Shown in pieces: positions 25,674 to 33,813 of a DNA stretch of 64,000 bases. Location: assembly GCA_016719105.1 (NCBI GenBank), contig JADKAQ010000001.1, forward strand, positions 62,001-126,000. Direction: 5' to 3'. The translations under genes were made by a program, and so were the position numbers. Position 1 is the first letter of the stretch. Each line of letters starts with the position of its first letter. Below the pieces are notes generated by a model. That model made no database searches. It was not told the DNA's origin and saw only the letters and a program-made list of their open reading frames with translations. Origin of the DNA: Gemmatimonadota bacterium (GTDB lineage: Bacteria > Gemmatimonadota > Gemmatimonadetes > Gemmatimonadales > Gemmatimonadaceae).

Positions 25674-27170
25674 ATGACGAGGCGTAGAGAGTCGCACGTG
25701 GCCGCAATGGGCATCGGGATGCTGATGCTCGTTGCCGTTGGCGGCTGCGTAGACGAGAAGATCGTCTACCGGGACGGCCCTAATTTCGCGGCGCCTCCGG
25801 CGGCCGCGGCGAGCTTTCTGGGCTACAGTGACGAGGTCAACAAAGTCACGGTCTGCGGAAGCTGCCACGTAAGTCAGCAGGCGAAGTGGAAAACGACCAA
25901 GCATGCCGGTGCCTTCTCGACGCTGGAGAAGAGCGGCTCCATGCAGGGACTCTGCCAGGCGTGCCATACGGTGAACAACCTCGGCAACGCGCTGACCGAC
26001 ACGACCGCCGGGTGGCGTTCGACGAAGGACAACCGCTACCACGACGTGCAGTGCGAGAGCTGCCACGGCGCGGGGCTGCAGCACGTGCAGGCGCCGGCGC
26101 GCGGGCAGATGCTCCCGTCGCTCAAGCCAGACACCGCCACGGCCCAAACGACGGGTTGCGCGGAGTGTCACAGCGGCACGCACCATCCGTTCGCCGAAGA
26201 GTGGAAGCAGACGCGTCACGCGACGTCCTTCCGTCGTGCGTACAACGGGGCGACCGCCACGGCGCCTGAAGTTCCGGGTGGTCCGCGCGCGGCCTGCCAG
26301 TCGTGCCACATCGGCCAGCGCGTTCTCGAGGCGTGGGGCGTCAGCACCAACTACGTCGAGAAGTCGCAGGGGCAGACCAACGCCACTGGCCTGGGCGTGA
26401 CCTGCGGCGTCTGTCACGACCCGCACGGTTCGCCCAACAAGGGGAACCTCCGCTTCGCCATCGACGCTCGCGACGTGGATGCCAACCTCTGCATGAAGTG
26501 TCACCTCCGCCGCTCGGTCCCCGACTTTAGCGGCAGCCAGAACTCGCCGCACGCCCCGCAGGGGCCGATGCTCCTCGGGTCTGCCGGCTGGTGGCCCCCG
26601 GGCATCACGGTGGATGGCGACCTCGTCGCCACGCACGGAACGGAGCGCAATCCGAAGCTCTGCGCCGGCTGCCACGTGAACAAGTACGACGTCACCGACA
26701 AGGCGACGGGCAAGTTCGTCCAGACCGTCACCGGTCACCGCTTCGCCGCCATTCCGTGCGTCGACGCCAACGGCGCGCCGACCGCCTCGCAGACGTGCAC
26801 GGTCACGCAACGCTCCTTCAAGTCGTGCGCCGGCTCGGGCTGTCACGCGACCGAAGCGACCGCGCGGAACCTGATGACGGGCGCCGAGGCGGACGTCGCA
26901 CTGCTCGCCAATGCGCTGCTCCCGATGCTCAACGACGCCAAGGTCCCGGCGACTGACAAGGTGGCGGGGAAGGTCTCCACGTGGCGCGGGGCAACGTTCA
27001 ACCGAAACCTGGCGCTGCACCCGGGGTCGGAAGTGCACAACCCGTTCCTGGCGAAGGCGCTCCTCCGTGCCAGCATCGCCCAGATGGCCAAGGACTACGG
27101 CATCACGCCGCCCATCGCCATCCCGCTCCTGGCGCCGTACGACAAGCTGATCCTCGCACGCGGCAACTAG
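25674..27170 (+). CDS. Multiheme (8-9 haem) c-type cytochrome lipoprotein
   Basis: Exported electron-transfer protein of 498 residues. It has a lipoprotein signal (LVAVGGC). Eight CxxCH sites can be read in order: CGSCH, CQACH, CESCH, CAECH, CQSCH, CGVCH, CMKCH, CAGCH. A ninth, CAGSGCH, has the rarer CX4CH spacing. The CGVCHDPHGSP stretch resembles the cytochrome c554/DmsE-type multihaem group. The ATG at 25674 is preferred over an in-frame codon at 25584 because GGAGGA lies 8 bases before it and the signal peptide starts there. It follows the ccm operon, which would supply its haems. Redox partner and substrate are unknown. Confidence 0.9.
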   Translation: MTRRRESHVAAMGIGMLMLVAVGGCVDEKIVYRDGPNFAAPPAAAASFLGYSDEVNKVTVCGSCHVSQQAKWKTTKHAGAFSTLEKSGSMQGLCQACHTVNNLGNALTDTTAGWRSTKDNRYHDVQCESCHGAGLQHVQAPARGQMLPSLKPDTATAQTTGCAECHSGTHHPFAEEWKQTRHATSFRRAYNGATATAPEVPGGPRAACQSCHIGQRVLEAWGVSTNYVEKSQGQTNATGLGVTCGVCHDPHGSPNKGNLRFAIDARDVDANLCMKCHLRRSVPDFSGSQNSPHAPQGPMLLGSAGWWPPGITVDGDLVATHGTERNPKLCAGCHVNKYDVTDKATGKFVQTVTGHRFAAIPCVDANGAPTASQTCTVTQRSFKSCAGSGCHATEATARNLMTGAEADVALLANALLPMLNDAKVPATDKVAGKVSTWRGATFNRNLALHPGSEVHNPFLAKALLRASIAQMAKDYGITPPIAIPLLAPYDKLILARGN

Positions 27171-27194
27171 GCGTGCAGGGGTAGTGGACTGTCG

Positions 27195-27233
27195 CGAAGC
27201 GGGTGAACGATGCAACTTCGTTCACCCGCTTCG
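27195..27233 (+). terminator. Strong hairpin after the multiheme cytochrome
   Basis: CGAAGCGGGTGAACGA (27195-27210) pairs perfectly over 16 bp with TCGTTCACCCGCTTCG (27218-27233) around a 7-base loop, 25 bases after the stop. No T tract follows, so it may protect the mRNA end or terminate weakly rather than act as a classical terminator. Confidence 0.75.
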
Positions 27234-27330
27234 TGCGTCTCCACCCCTCGCGCGACGGTCGGTACCCCTTCTCGCTGATGCACACGCGCGGCGACGACAC
27301 GCGGACTCAACCAGAAACGATCGAATTCGG

Positions 27331-27783
27331 ATGCGAAGACTACTGATGGTCGGCGCGGCAGTCGCCGCCGTGGCCTGTGGCAAGTCCAAAGAAACAAAGC
27401 CGGTAGACAGCCTCGCCGCGGCGCTCCCGCCGGGGCATGTGCCCATCGACCAGCCCCCGGGCGCCAGCGCGCTCTCCGTGCTCGGACAAGCCCTCGTCGA
27501 TAGCGGCAACACCGCGTTCCGCGAGAAGAAGTTCGACCTCGCGCTCGACTTCTATCGCAAGGCGTCGGAGTCGGACCCGACGCATGCCGCGCCGTGGTTC
27601 GGCACGTACATGGTCGGGCAGGCGATCAAGAACACCGCGCTCGCCGACAGCGCGCTGGCAATGGTTCGCGCTCGCGCGCCAGAGATGAAGGCACGTCCAG
27701 GCGGAGCGCCCGCGCTTCCGCCGGGTACGCCCGCCCCCTTCTCGCCGCATCGCGACGTGAAGACGCCGGGGACGACGTCGTAG
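27331..27783 (+). CDS. Small TPR-like lipoprotein
   Basis: A 150-residue lipoprotein (signal MLLMVGA-type, with VAAVACGKSK giving the lipidation Cys). The central part ALVDSGNTAFREKKFDLAL and FYRKASESDPTHAAPWFG matches one tetratricopeptide repeat plus part of a second. The tail is Pro-rich. It lies downstream of the multiheme cytochrome and may be co-transcribed, so a role in assembling that cytochrome is possible but unproven. The ATG at 27331 is chosen because the signal peptide starts there. A terminator follows. Confidence 0.75.
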   Translation: MRRLLMVGAAVAAVACGKSKETKPVDSLAAALPPGHVPIDQPPGASALSVLGQALVDSGNTAFREKKFDLALDFYRKASESDPTHAAPWFGTYMVGQAIKNTALADSALAMVRARAPEMKARPGGAPALPPGTPAPFSPHRDVKTPGTTS

Positions 27784-27834
27784 CGAACCCGAGATCGATA
27801 GCGCGCGCGATGTTGCGCGCATGACGTTTCTCAG

Positions 27835-27867
27835 GGGCGTGCAGCGCGATCGCTGCACGCCCTTTTT
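27835..27867 (+). terminator. Rho-independent terminator
   Basis: GGGCGTGCAGCG (27835-27846) pairs with CGCTGCACGCCC (27851-27862) around a CGAT loop, then TTTTT. It ends the cytochrome/TPR lipoprotein unit. The CGAT loop is the same as in the terminator at 25431. Confidence 0.93.
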
Positions 27868-27985
27868 GTAGGCCTGAAATGCCCGACGGTTGGGGGGTGA
27901 TTGTCTGACTGACGCTGCCGAGACCCAGGGGCAACGTAGCGATGCGTTGTATCACCAGTTCCACCGCCGCTCCGCAGGAGGTCAC

Positions 27986-28567
27986 ATGCTCAGGGTCCGC
28001 GACATCATGACGCCCAGCGTCGTCACATTCGCCTCTGACCAGACGCTGCGCGACGCAGTGGAAGTGCTCGTCTCCTGCCGCATCGGCGGTGCACCGGTCC
28101 TCGATGGCGACAAGGTGGTGGGAGTGCTCTCGGCCACCGACATCATCGAGTTCGAATCGATCACGCCGCCGCCTGACGCCGAGCGGGAGCAGGACGTCGA
28201 GGAAGAGGAAGAAGAGGACGACGGCATCGAGGAGTGGCAGGAAGGCGACTCGCTCTCGTCGCGCTACTTCACCGACTGGTGGCCGAGTGAAGGCCCCGAC
28301 GTGGCCGAGCGCTTCGCCTCGTCGAAGAGCCAGCAGTGGGACCTGCTCTCCGATCACTCGGTTGGTGAGGCGATGTCCCGCACGGTGTGCACCGTCGATG
28401 CCGCCATGGAGGTCTCCAACGCGGCGCAGCGCATGCTCGCGGCCAGTGCGCAGCGTGCCCTCGTCACCGACGAAGGAACGCTGGTCGGGATCCTGACGAC
28501 GACCGACATCCTGCGCGCGGTGGCCGAGCGTCGCCTCACGGTTCGCCAGTATGTCTTCGACAAGTAG
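27986..28567 (+). CDS. CBS-domain pair protein with an acidic insert
   Basis: A 193-residue cytoplasmic protein. The first CBS motif is VRDIMTPSVVTFASDQTLRD with VLSATDIIEF; the second is VGEAMSRTVCTVDAAMEVS with GILTTTDILRAV. CBS pairs bind adenine nucleotides and act as energy sensors. Between the two lies a 60-residue linker containing a run of acidic residues (DVEEEEEEDDGIEE), which is unusual. AGGAGG at 27976-27981 fixes the ATG at 27986. It stands alone, so the regulated partner is unknown. Confidence 0.87.
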   Translation: MLRVRDIMTPSVVTFASDQTLRDAVEVLVSCRIGGAPVLDGDKVVGVLSATDIIEFESITPPPDAEREQDVEEEEEEDDGIEEWQEGDSLSSRYFTDWWPSEGPDVAERFASSKSQQWDLLSDHSVGEAMSRTVCTVDAAMEVSNAAQRMLAASAQRALVTDEGTLVGILTTTDILRAVAERRLTVRQYVFDK

Positions 28568-28595
28568 CGACGCGTCACGCAGGTGCAGGACGACG

Positions 28596-28619
28596 ACGGG
28601 CGGCCATGTGGCCGCCCGT
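28596..28619. terminator. Hairpin between convergent genes
   Basis: ACGGGCGGCC (28596-28605) pairs with GGCCGCCCGT (28610-28619) around ATGT. It sits between the CBS gene (+) and a lipoprotein gene (-) and could stop transcription from both sides. The T tract is poor. Confidence 0.7.
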
Positions 28620-28640
28620 TCGCATTTGCGACGGCGCGTA

Positions 28641-29147
28641 TCAGGGGGGCGGCGCTGACACGACGCGCGTCACCCACCATGTTCCCTTCTGCTGAGGCGC
28701 CATCTGGTCGCTATGCGCGGAGGTGAAGGTCCCCTCGATCCGATTCCCCGTCATGGTCCCATGAAACACGGTCGAGAGCATGCAGCCGCAGTCGGGTGAC
28801 GGGTACGGCGCGAGCGTCCCCGACACGACGTTCGTGGCGACGCGCACGAAGGCGATGGACAGGACCCGCGGTGTCGATGGCATGGCCGTGACGCTGCGCG
28901 GGTCGGACGTCGACGGCGCCATCGAACGAGGGACCATCACCACGTCACCGAACGCGGTGTCGGTCCCGGCCTTCAAGCTGAAGCTGATGCTCCCGCTGCG
29001 CCCCGTCTCGGCGCTACTGTACTCGCCGCTCCACTCGCCCGTGAGCACCGAGATCTCGCGCTGGGTGCCGACGACGTGGACGGGCGACGGACGGATCGCG
29101 CAGGCGGCGACCAAGAGGAGCGCGGATGGCGCGAGGTGGAATCGCAT
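28641..29147 (-). CDS. Hypothetical lipoprotein
   Basis: A 168-residue exported protein of unknown function. It starts with a lipoprotein signal (LAPSALLLVAACAIRP). The rest is predicted beta-rich: ISVLTGEWSGEYSS resembles the first strand of small lipocalin-like or META-like beta barrels, followed by a CGCM pair and GTMTGNRIEGTFTS. The ATG at 29147 has GGAGG a few bases upstream. It is divergent from the P-type ATPase gene with an 87-base gap, so the promoters are shared. I do not recognise a named family. Confidence 0.7.
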   Translation of the reverse strand: MRFHLAPSALLLVAACAIRPSPVHVVGTQREISVLTGEWSGEYSSAETGRSGSISFSLKAGTDTAFGDVVMVPRSMAPSTSDPRSVTAMPSTPRVLSIAFVRVATNVVSGTLAPYPSPDCGCMLSTVFHGTMTGNRIEGTFTSAHSDQMAPQQKGTWWVTRVVSAPPP

Positions 29148-29234
29148 GGAACCTCCAGGGATGTGCTGCCAATGCACGATGCCCTGGGGACCGGCAAAGT
29201 TGCATCGGGTGCCCTACCTGAGGAGTGTCGGCGG

Positions 29235-31100
29235 ATGAAGCCGGTCGCGTCGTCGCGGGGGGCCACCATGCTGCGGGCGTCGGTGCTGCCGGCGGCCGCG
29301 CTGCTGGGGTTGCTGGCGGGGGGGCTGGCGTTCTGGATGCAAGGCGCCCCCCTCGCGACCGGCATCTGGTTCGGCGCGCTGGCACTGACCGGGGCACCCG
29401 TGCTCATCCGGACGACGATCGCCGTCCTGCGTGGCCACTTCGCGACCGACGTGGTCGCCGCCCTGGCCATCGGGACGGCGCTCGCCTTGCGCGAGCCGCT
29501 CGCCGGGCTCGTGGTGGTCCTCATGCAGACAGGGGGCGAGGCGCTGGAGCGCTACGCCGAGGGCCGCGCGTCGGCCGCCGTGCGTGCACTCGAGGATGCG
29601 GCCCCGCGCGTCGCACACCGGGTGGCGCAGGGGCGCGAGGACGATATCGGGGTCGAGGCCGTGGCGGTGGGCGACTCGCTGGTGGTGCGCCCGGGCGAAG
29701 TGGTCCCCTGTGACGGCGAGGTGGTGGACGGTCGGTCCGACGTGGATACCTCGCGCCTCACCGGCGAGCCGCTTCCGCGTGCGGTGGCGCCGGGGGCCTC
29801 GGTCATGAGTGGGATGCTGAACGGCAGCGGCGCGTTTGTCATGCGCGCCACGGCACGATCGGGGGAGAGCCAGTATGCCCGCATCGTGGAGCTCGTGCGC
29901 TCGGCCGAGGCCTCCAAGTCGCCCTTGCAGCGCCTGGCGGACCGGTACGCCAGATGGTTCACCCCGGTCACGTTGCTGGTCTGTGCCGTGGCGTGGCTGG
30001 CCAGCGGCGACGTGACGCGCGTGCTCGCCGTCCTGGTCGTCGCGACACCATGCCCGCTCATCCTGGCGACGCCGGTAGCCATCATCGGCGGGATCAACCG
30101 GGCGGCCACCCGCCACATCATCGTGCGCAGCGGCGCGGCACTCGAGCGCCTGTCGGATGCGCAGATCGCGGTCTTCGACAAGACCGGGACGATCACCGAG
30201 GGGCGCCCGCGCGTGCACCAGGTGGTCGCGCTGGATGGGATGACGGAGGGGGAGGTGTTGCGGCTGGCGGGAGCGCTCGAGCAGCGGGCCGGTCACCTGC
30301 TGGCGCGCTCCACCGTCGAGGCGGCGCGGGCAGCCTCGACGACGCTGCCGACACCACACGACGTGCGTGAGGCACCGGGGCGCGGCGTCGCGGGTGAGGT
30401 GGAGGGGCATCACGTCGTCATCGGTGCCCGCCGCTTCGTCCTCGAACAGGTGGGGCTGGACGCCTCGGCCGTCACCCCGCTCGACCAGGATGTGTCGGTG
30501 CTGCGCGCCTTCGTGGCGGTCGATGGGGCATTACGCGGGGCGATCGACTACGACGACCGGGTACGTCCCACCGCGCGGGCCCTGCTCGAGGTGCTCCCGT
30601 CGTTAGGTGTGCGGCGGACGCTCCTCCTCTCGGGCGACAATCGGCAGAACGTGGAGGCGGTCGCGCGCGCCGTCGGGATCGGCGAGGCCATCGGCGACCT
30701 CCTGCCGGGGGACAAGGTCGACCGGGTCGCCGAGCTCTCGCGTCGCGAGGGTCGCGTGATGATGGTGGGCGACGGGACCAACGACGCGCCGGCGCTGAGC
30801 CGCGCCGACGTTGGGATCGCGCTCGCTGGGCACGGCGGCGGGATCACCGCCGAGGCCGCGGACGTGGTCATCCTCGTGGACGACCTCTCGCGCGTGGGCG
30901 AGGCGATCCGCATCGCGCAGGCGACGTTGCGCATCGCGAAGCAGAGCATCCTCGTCGGGCTCGGGCTCAGCTCGGCCGGGATGGTCCTGGCGGCGCTCGG
31001 GTACCTCCCGCCGGTGGCGGGCGCGGTGGCGCAGGAGGCGATTGACGTGGCCGTGATCCTGAATGCGCTGCGAGCCAGCCGGGTCGCCTATTCGGCGTGA
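29235..31100 (+). CDS. P1B-type heavy-metal ATPase with a TPC metal motif
   Basis: A 621-residue metal-exporting P-type ATPase. It has no N-terminal metal-binding domain. The actuator motif is TGEP, the transmembrane metal site is ATPCPLILATP (TPC, about residue 271), the phosphorylation site is DKTGT (about 314), and the hinge is VGDGTNDAPAL. The last TM pair reads AQEAIDVAVILNALRA instead of the HEGGT type of zinc/cadmium pumps. TPC is the P1B-5-type signature, linked to nickel or iron in some bacteria; the specific metal here cannot be fixed. The C-terminus lacks a hemerythrin domain. The ATG at 29235 has AGGAG nine bases upstream. Confidence 0.88.
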   Translation: MKPVASSRGATMLRASVLPAAALLGLLAGGLAFWMQGAPLATGIWFGALALTGAPVLIRTTIAVLRGHFATDVVAALAIGTALALREPLAGLVVVLMQTGGEALERYAEGRASAAVRALEDAAPRVAHRVAQGREDDIGVEAVAVGDSLVVRPGEVVPCDGEVVDGRSDVDTSRLTGEPLPRAVAPGASVMSGMLNGSGAFVMRATARSGESQYARIVELVRSAEASKSPLQRLADRYARWFTPVTLLVCAVAWLASGDVTRVLAVLVVATPCPLILATPVAIIGGINRAATRHIIVRSGAALERLSDAQIAVFDKTGTITEGRPRVHQVVALDGMTEGEVLRLAGALEQRAGHLLARSTVEAARAASTTLPTPHDVREAPGRGVAGEVEGHHVVIGARRFVLEQVGLDASAVTPLDQDVSVLRAFVAVDGALRGAIDYDDRVRPTARALLEVLPSLGVRRTLLLSGDNRQNVEAVARAVGIGEAIGDLLPGDKVDRVAELSRREGRVMMVGDGTNDAPALSRADVGIALAGHGGGITAEAADVVILVDDLSRVGEAIRIAQATLRIAKQSILVGLGLSSAGMVLAALGYLPPVAGAVAQEAIDVAVILNALRASRVAYSA

Positions 31101-31253
31101 TGGGGAGGGAGGGCGTGGCCCCGACGTCGCGGCCGCGGCTGTCAGGGAGTTGTCAGAACGCGCCGCGACGCGCCGGCTCACGCGTTATGGTAGGGCGCCC
31201 CGCATTGCCCCCGTCCCGGTGGCAGGCGGGGCGGTCACGCACTAGCCTCCGTC

Positions 31254-32912
31254 ATGCCGCCGCGTCGCGCCCGAGCCACCCCCACGCGCGTTACCCTCCT
31301 CGTCGTCCTCCTGTCGGCGACCGTCCTCGTGGCGGCGCGCCTGGCATACGAGGCGCACGTGGCTGCGCGTGCCGAGCGGGTGACGGCAGAACGTGCGTTG
31401 CGGGACTACGCCGCGATGGCGGCGTGGGAGTTTCGCTCCGAGGCACGGCAGCGGCTCGAGGCGGAGGCGCTGAAGGCGTTAGGCACGGTGATCGTGGGGT
31501 TGGCGCCGTCGCCGTACGAGCCGCCGCTCCCGCTCCCGGCGCTGGCCGCGGCCAGCGAGGGGGCCTTCCCCTGCGCTCGTGGCGACTCCGACTCGGCGCG
31601 GATCCTCGCCCGGCTCGACCTGCGCAGCGGGGCGAGCGCCGTCCATCCTCCCACCGTGTCGCCGGCGGCGCAGCAGGCGGTACTTGGCGCGCTCGCCCGC
31701 GCGGGGCGCGCGCTGCCGGTCCCCGAGGCGCCGTGGCGAGTCGACTTCGTGGACGTCGCGGGGACGCGTCGTGCGGTGGTGATGGGGGTGCGCTTCGCGC
31801 GGCTGGGGACGCCGCTCGCCGTCTACGCCATCACCGTGTGTCCGTCGGCGGTGGAGCTCCGGATCCCGGCGTCGGTGATGCGCGAGCATCGCCTCCTGCC
31901 GGCGGTCACGGCGGGACCGGCTCCCAACGACTCGTTGCTGGCGGTGCGACTCGTCAGGCAAGACGGTGCCGAGGTGTTGCGACTGGGGACCGACGATGGA
32001 GCCGGCTACCGCGCGGCGGCGGAGTGGAGTGACGCGGCGCTGTCCATCCAGGTCGCGCTGCGCCGCGACGCGGCGGGACGGCTCGCGGTCGGGGTGCCGG
32101 CGCGCTCCAACGTGACCTTGCTGGTCGGGCTCCTGGCGCTCACCGCCGCGCTGGGCGCGGTGGCGCTGGTGCAGATCCGCCGCGAGCATGAGCTGGCGCG
32201 GCTGCGCGCCGACTTCACGTCGAGCGTGTCGCACGAGCTGCGCACACCGCTGGCGCAGATCCTCCTGTTCGGCGAGACGCTGTCGCTCGGACGGGCGCGC
32301 ACGCCGCGCGAGGCGCGGCAGGCGGCCGAGACGATCGTGCAGGAGGCGCGGCGCCTGATGCAGATGGTGGACAACATCCTGCACTTTGCGCGGGCACGGC
32401 GTGGCGCCGCACCTTTGCAGCTGGCGACGCTGCCGCTGGGCGACATCGTGCGCGAAGTGGCGTCGGGCTTCGCCCCGCTCGCCGAGGCGGCCGGAGGGAC
32501 GCTCACGTGCACCGTGACCGGAGCGCCGTGGGTACGCGCGGATGCCGGGGCGATCCGACAGGTCCTCCTCAACCTGCTGGACAATGCGCTCAAGTACGGG
32601 GCCCCGGCGCGAGGGATTCGCGTGGAGGCGTGGCGCGAGGGGGACGACGCCATCGTGCGCGTCGACGACGCCGGCGACGGCGTCCCCGTCCAGGATCGTG
32701 CGCGCATCTGGTTGCCCTATGTGCGCCTGACGAGCGGCGGCGCCGGCGCGCGCGGCGGGAGCGGGCTGGGCCTCGCCGTCGTCCAGGAGTTGGCGATCGC
32801 CATGCACGGCCGCGTCTGGGTCGACGACGGGAGCCGCGGCGGCGCGGCGTTCCATGTCGCGTTGCCGCTGGCGGTGGCGTCGGGCGTCGATTCACCCGAC
32901 CGGGTGGCGTGA
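31254..32912 (+). CDS. Membrane sensor histidine kinase
   Basis: A 552-residue kinase. One TM helix near the start (TLLVVLLSATVLVAARLAY) and a second near residue 285-305 bracket a roughly 250-residue periplasmic sensor of no recognised family. The HisKA site is SSVSHELRTPL (His about 327), then the N box LLDNALKYG, the D box DDAGDGVP and the G box GGSGLGLAVVQ. Its stop overlaps the ATG of the response regulator, so they form one two-component pair. The metal ATPase lies 153 bases upstream on the same strand, so metal stress is a reasonable but unproven signal. Confidence 0.92.
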   Translation: MPPRRARATPTRVTLLVVLLSATVLVAARLAYEAHVAARAERVTAERALRDYAAMAAWEFRSEARQRLEAEALKALGTVIVGLAPSPYEPPLPLPALAAASEGAFPCARGDSDSARILARLDLRSGASAVHPPTVSPAAQQAVLGALARAGRALPVPEAPWRVDFVDVAGTRRAVVMGVRFARLGTPLAVYAITVCPSAVELRIPASVMREHRLLPAVTAGPAPNDSLLAVRLVRQDGAEVLRLGTDDGAGYRAAAEWSDAALSIQVALRRDAAGRLAVGVPARSNVTLLVGLLALTAALGAVALVQIRREHELARLRADFTSSVSHELRTPLAQILLFGETLSLGRARTPREARQAAETIVQEARRLMQMVDNILHFARARRGAAPLQLATLPLGDIVREVASGFAPLAEAAGGTLTCTVTGAPWVRADAGAIRQVLLNLLDNALKYGAPARGIRVEAWREGDDAIVRVDDAGDGVPVQDRARIWLPYVRLTSGGAGARGGSGLGLAVVQELAIAMHGRVWVDDGSRGGAAFHVALPLAVASGVDSPDRVA

Positions 32913-33598
32913 TGACGACGATCCTCGTGGTGGAGGACAACGAACGGCTGGCCACCGGGCTGCGCAGCAACCTGGAGTTCGAGGGGTATCGCGTCGTGGT
33001 GGCGGGGACGGCAGAGGAGGGGCTCCGCTGCGCGAAGGACGCGTCACCAGACCTCGTCCTTCTCGACCTGATGCTCCCCGACGCGGACGGCTACCGCGTC
33101 CTGCGCGACCTGCGCGAACGCGGGAACGACGTGCCGGTGCTCGTCCTCACGGCGTTGGGCGAGGAGGCGGACAAGGTCCGCGGCTTTCGCTTTGGCGCGG
33201 ACGACTACGTCACGAAGCCCTTCGGGCTGATGGAGCTCCTGGCTCGCGTCGATGCGCTGCTGCGGCGCGCGCGGCGTGGCGGCGCCGGTGAGGGGCGGCG
33301 CGACCTGGGCTTCGGAGACGTCGTGGTCGACGAGGCGACCCGCTCGGTGCGGCGCGCGGGGGGCGACGTGGCGCTGCGCCCCAAGGAGTTCGACCTCCTG
33401 TGCGCCTTGCTGCGTCGCCAGGGCGAGCTGGCGACGCGCATGGAGCTGCTGCGCGAGGTGTGGGGATACGACGACTCCGTGATGAGTCGGACGGTCGATA
33501 CGCACATCGCCGAGCTCCGGCGCAAGCTGGAAGCGGATCCGGCGTCGCCACGGCACATCCTGACCGTCCTCAAGGTGGGGTACCGGCTGCAGCGCTGA
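32912..33598 (+). CDS. OmpR-family response regulator
   Basis: A 228-residue transcription factor with a receiver domain (acidic pocket VVEDNER, phospho-Asp about 52 in LLDLMLPDADGY, Lys in DDYVTKPFG) and a winged-helix domain (KEFDLLCALLRRQGELATR and the recognition helix SRTVDTHIAELRRKL). It is the partner of the kinase that overlaps its start. Targets are not evident; the P-type ATPase cluster is the nearest candidate. Confidence 0.94.
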   Translation: MTTILVVEDNERLATGLRSNLEFEGYRVVVAGTAEEGLRCAKDASPDLVLLDLMLPDADGYRVLRDLRERGNDVPVLVLTALGEEADKVRGFRFGADDYVTKPFGLMELLARVDALLRRARRGGAGEGRRDLGFGDVVVDEATRSVRRAGGDVALRPKEFDLLCALLRRQGELATRMELLREVWGYDDSVMSRTVDTHIAELRRKLEADPASPRHILTVLKVGYRLQR

Positions 33599-33813
33599 CC
33601 TCGGCAGGCCCGCGGACGCGAGGTCGTGGTGCCGCGTGGACTCGGGCCAACTGGATTCTCCCGTGCGGCTTTGCCCGACAGTGGATGTCGGACTCCCTCA
33701 CGCGTCGTGGGTGCAGCGACGACAGACGCCCTCGGAGCGCGGAGGCACTATCCGGTCAAGCTGTGTGGTGGCCGCAGGGTGCGGCCCCCCGGTGAAGCAG
33801 CGGAGGTGTCACG

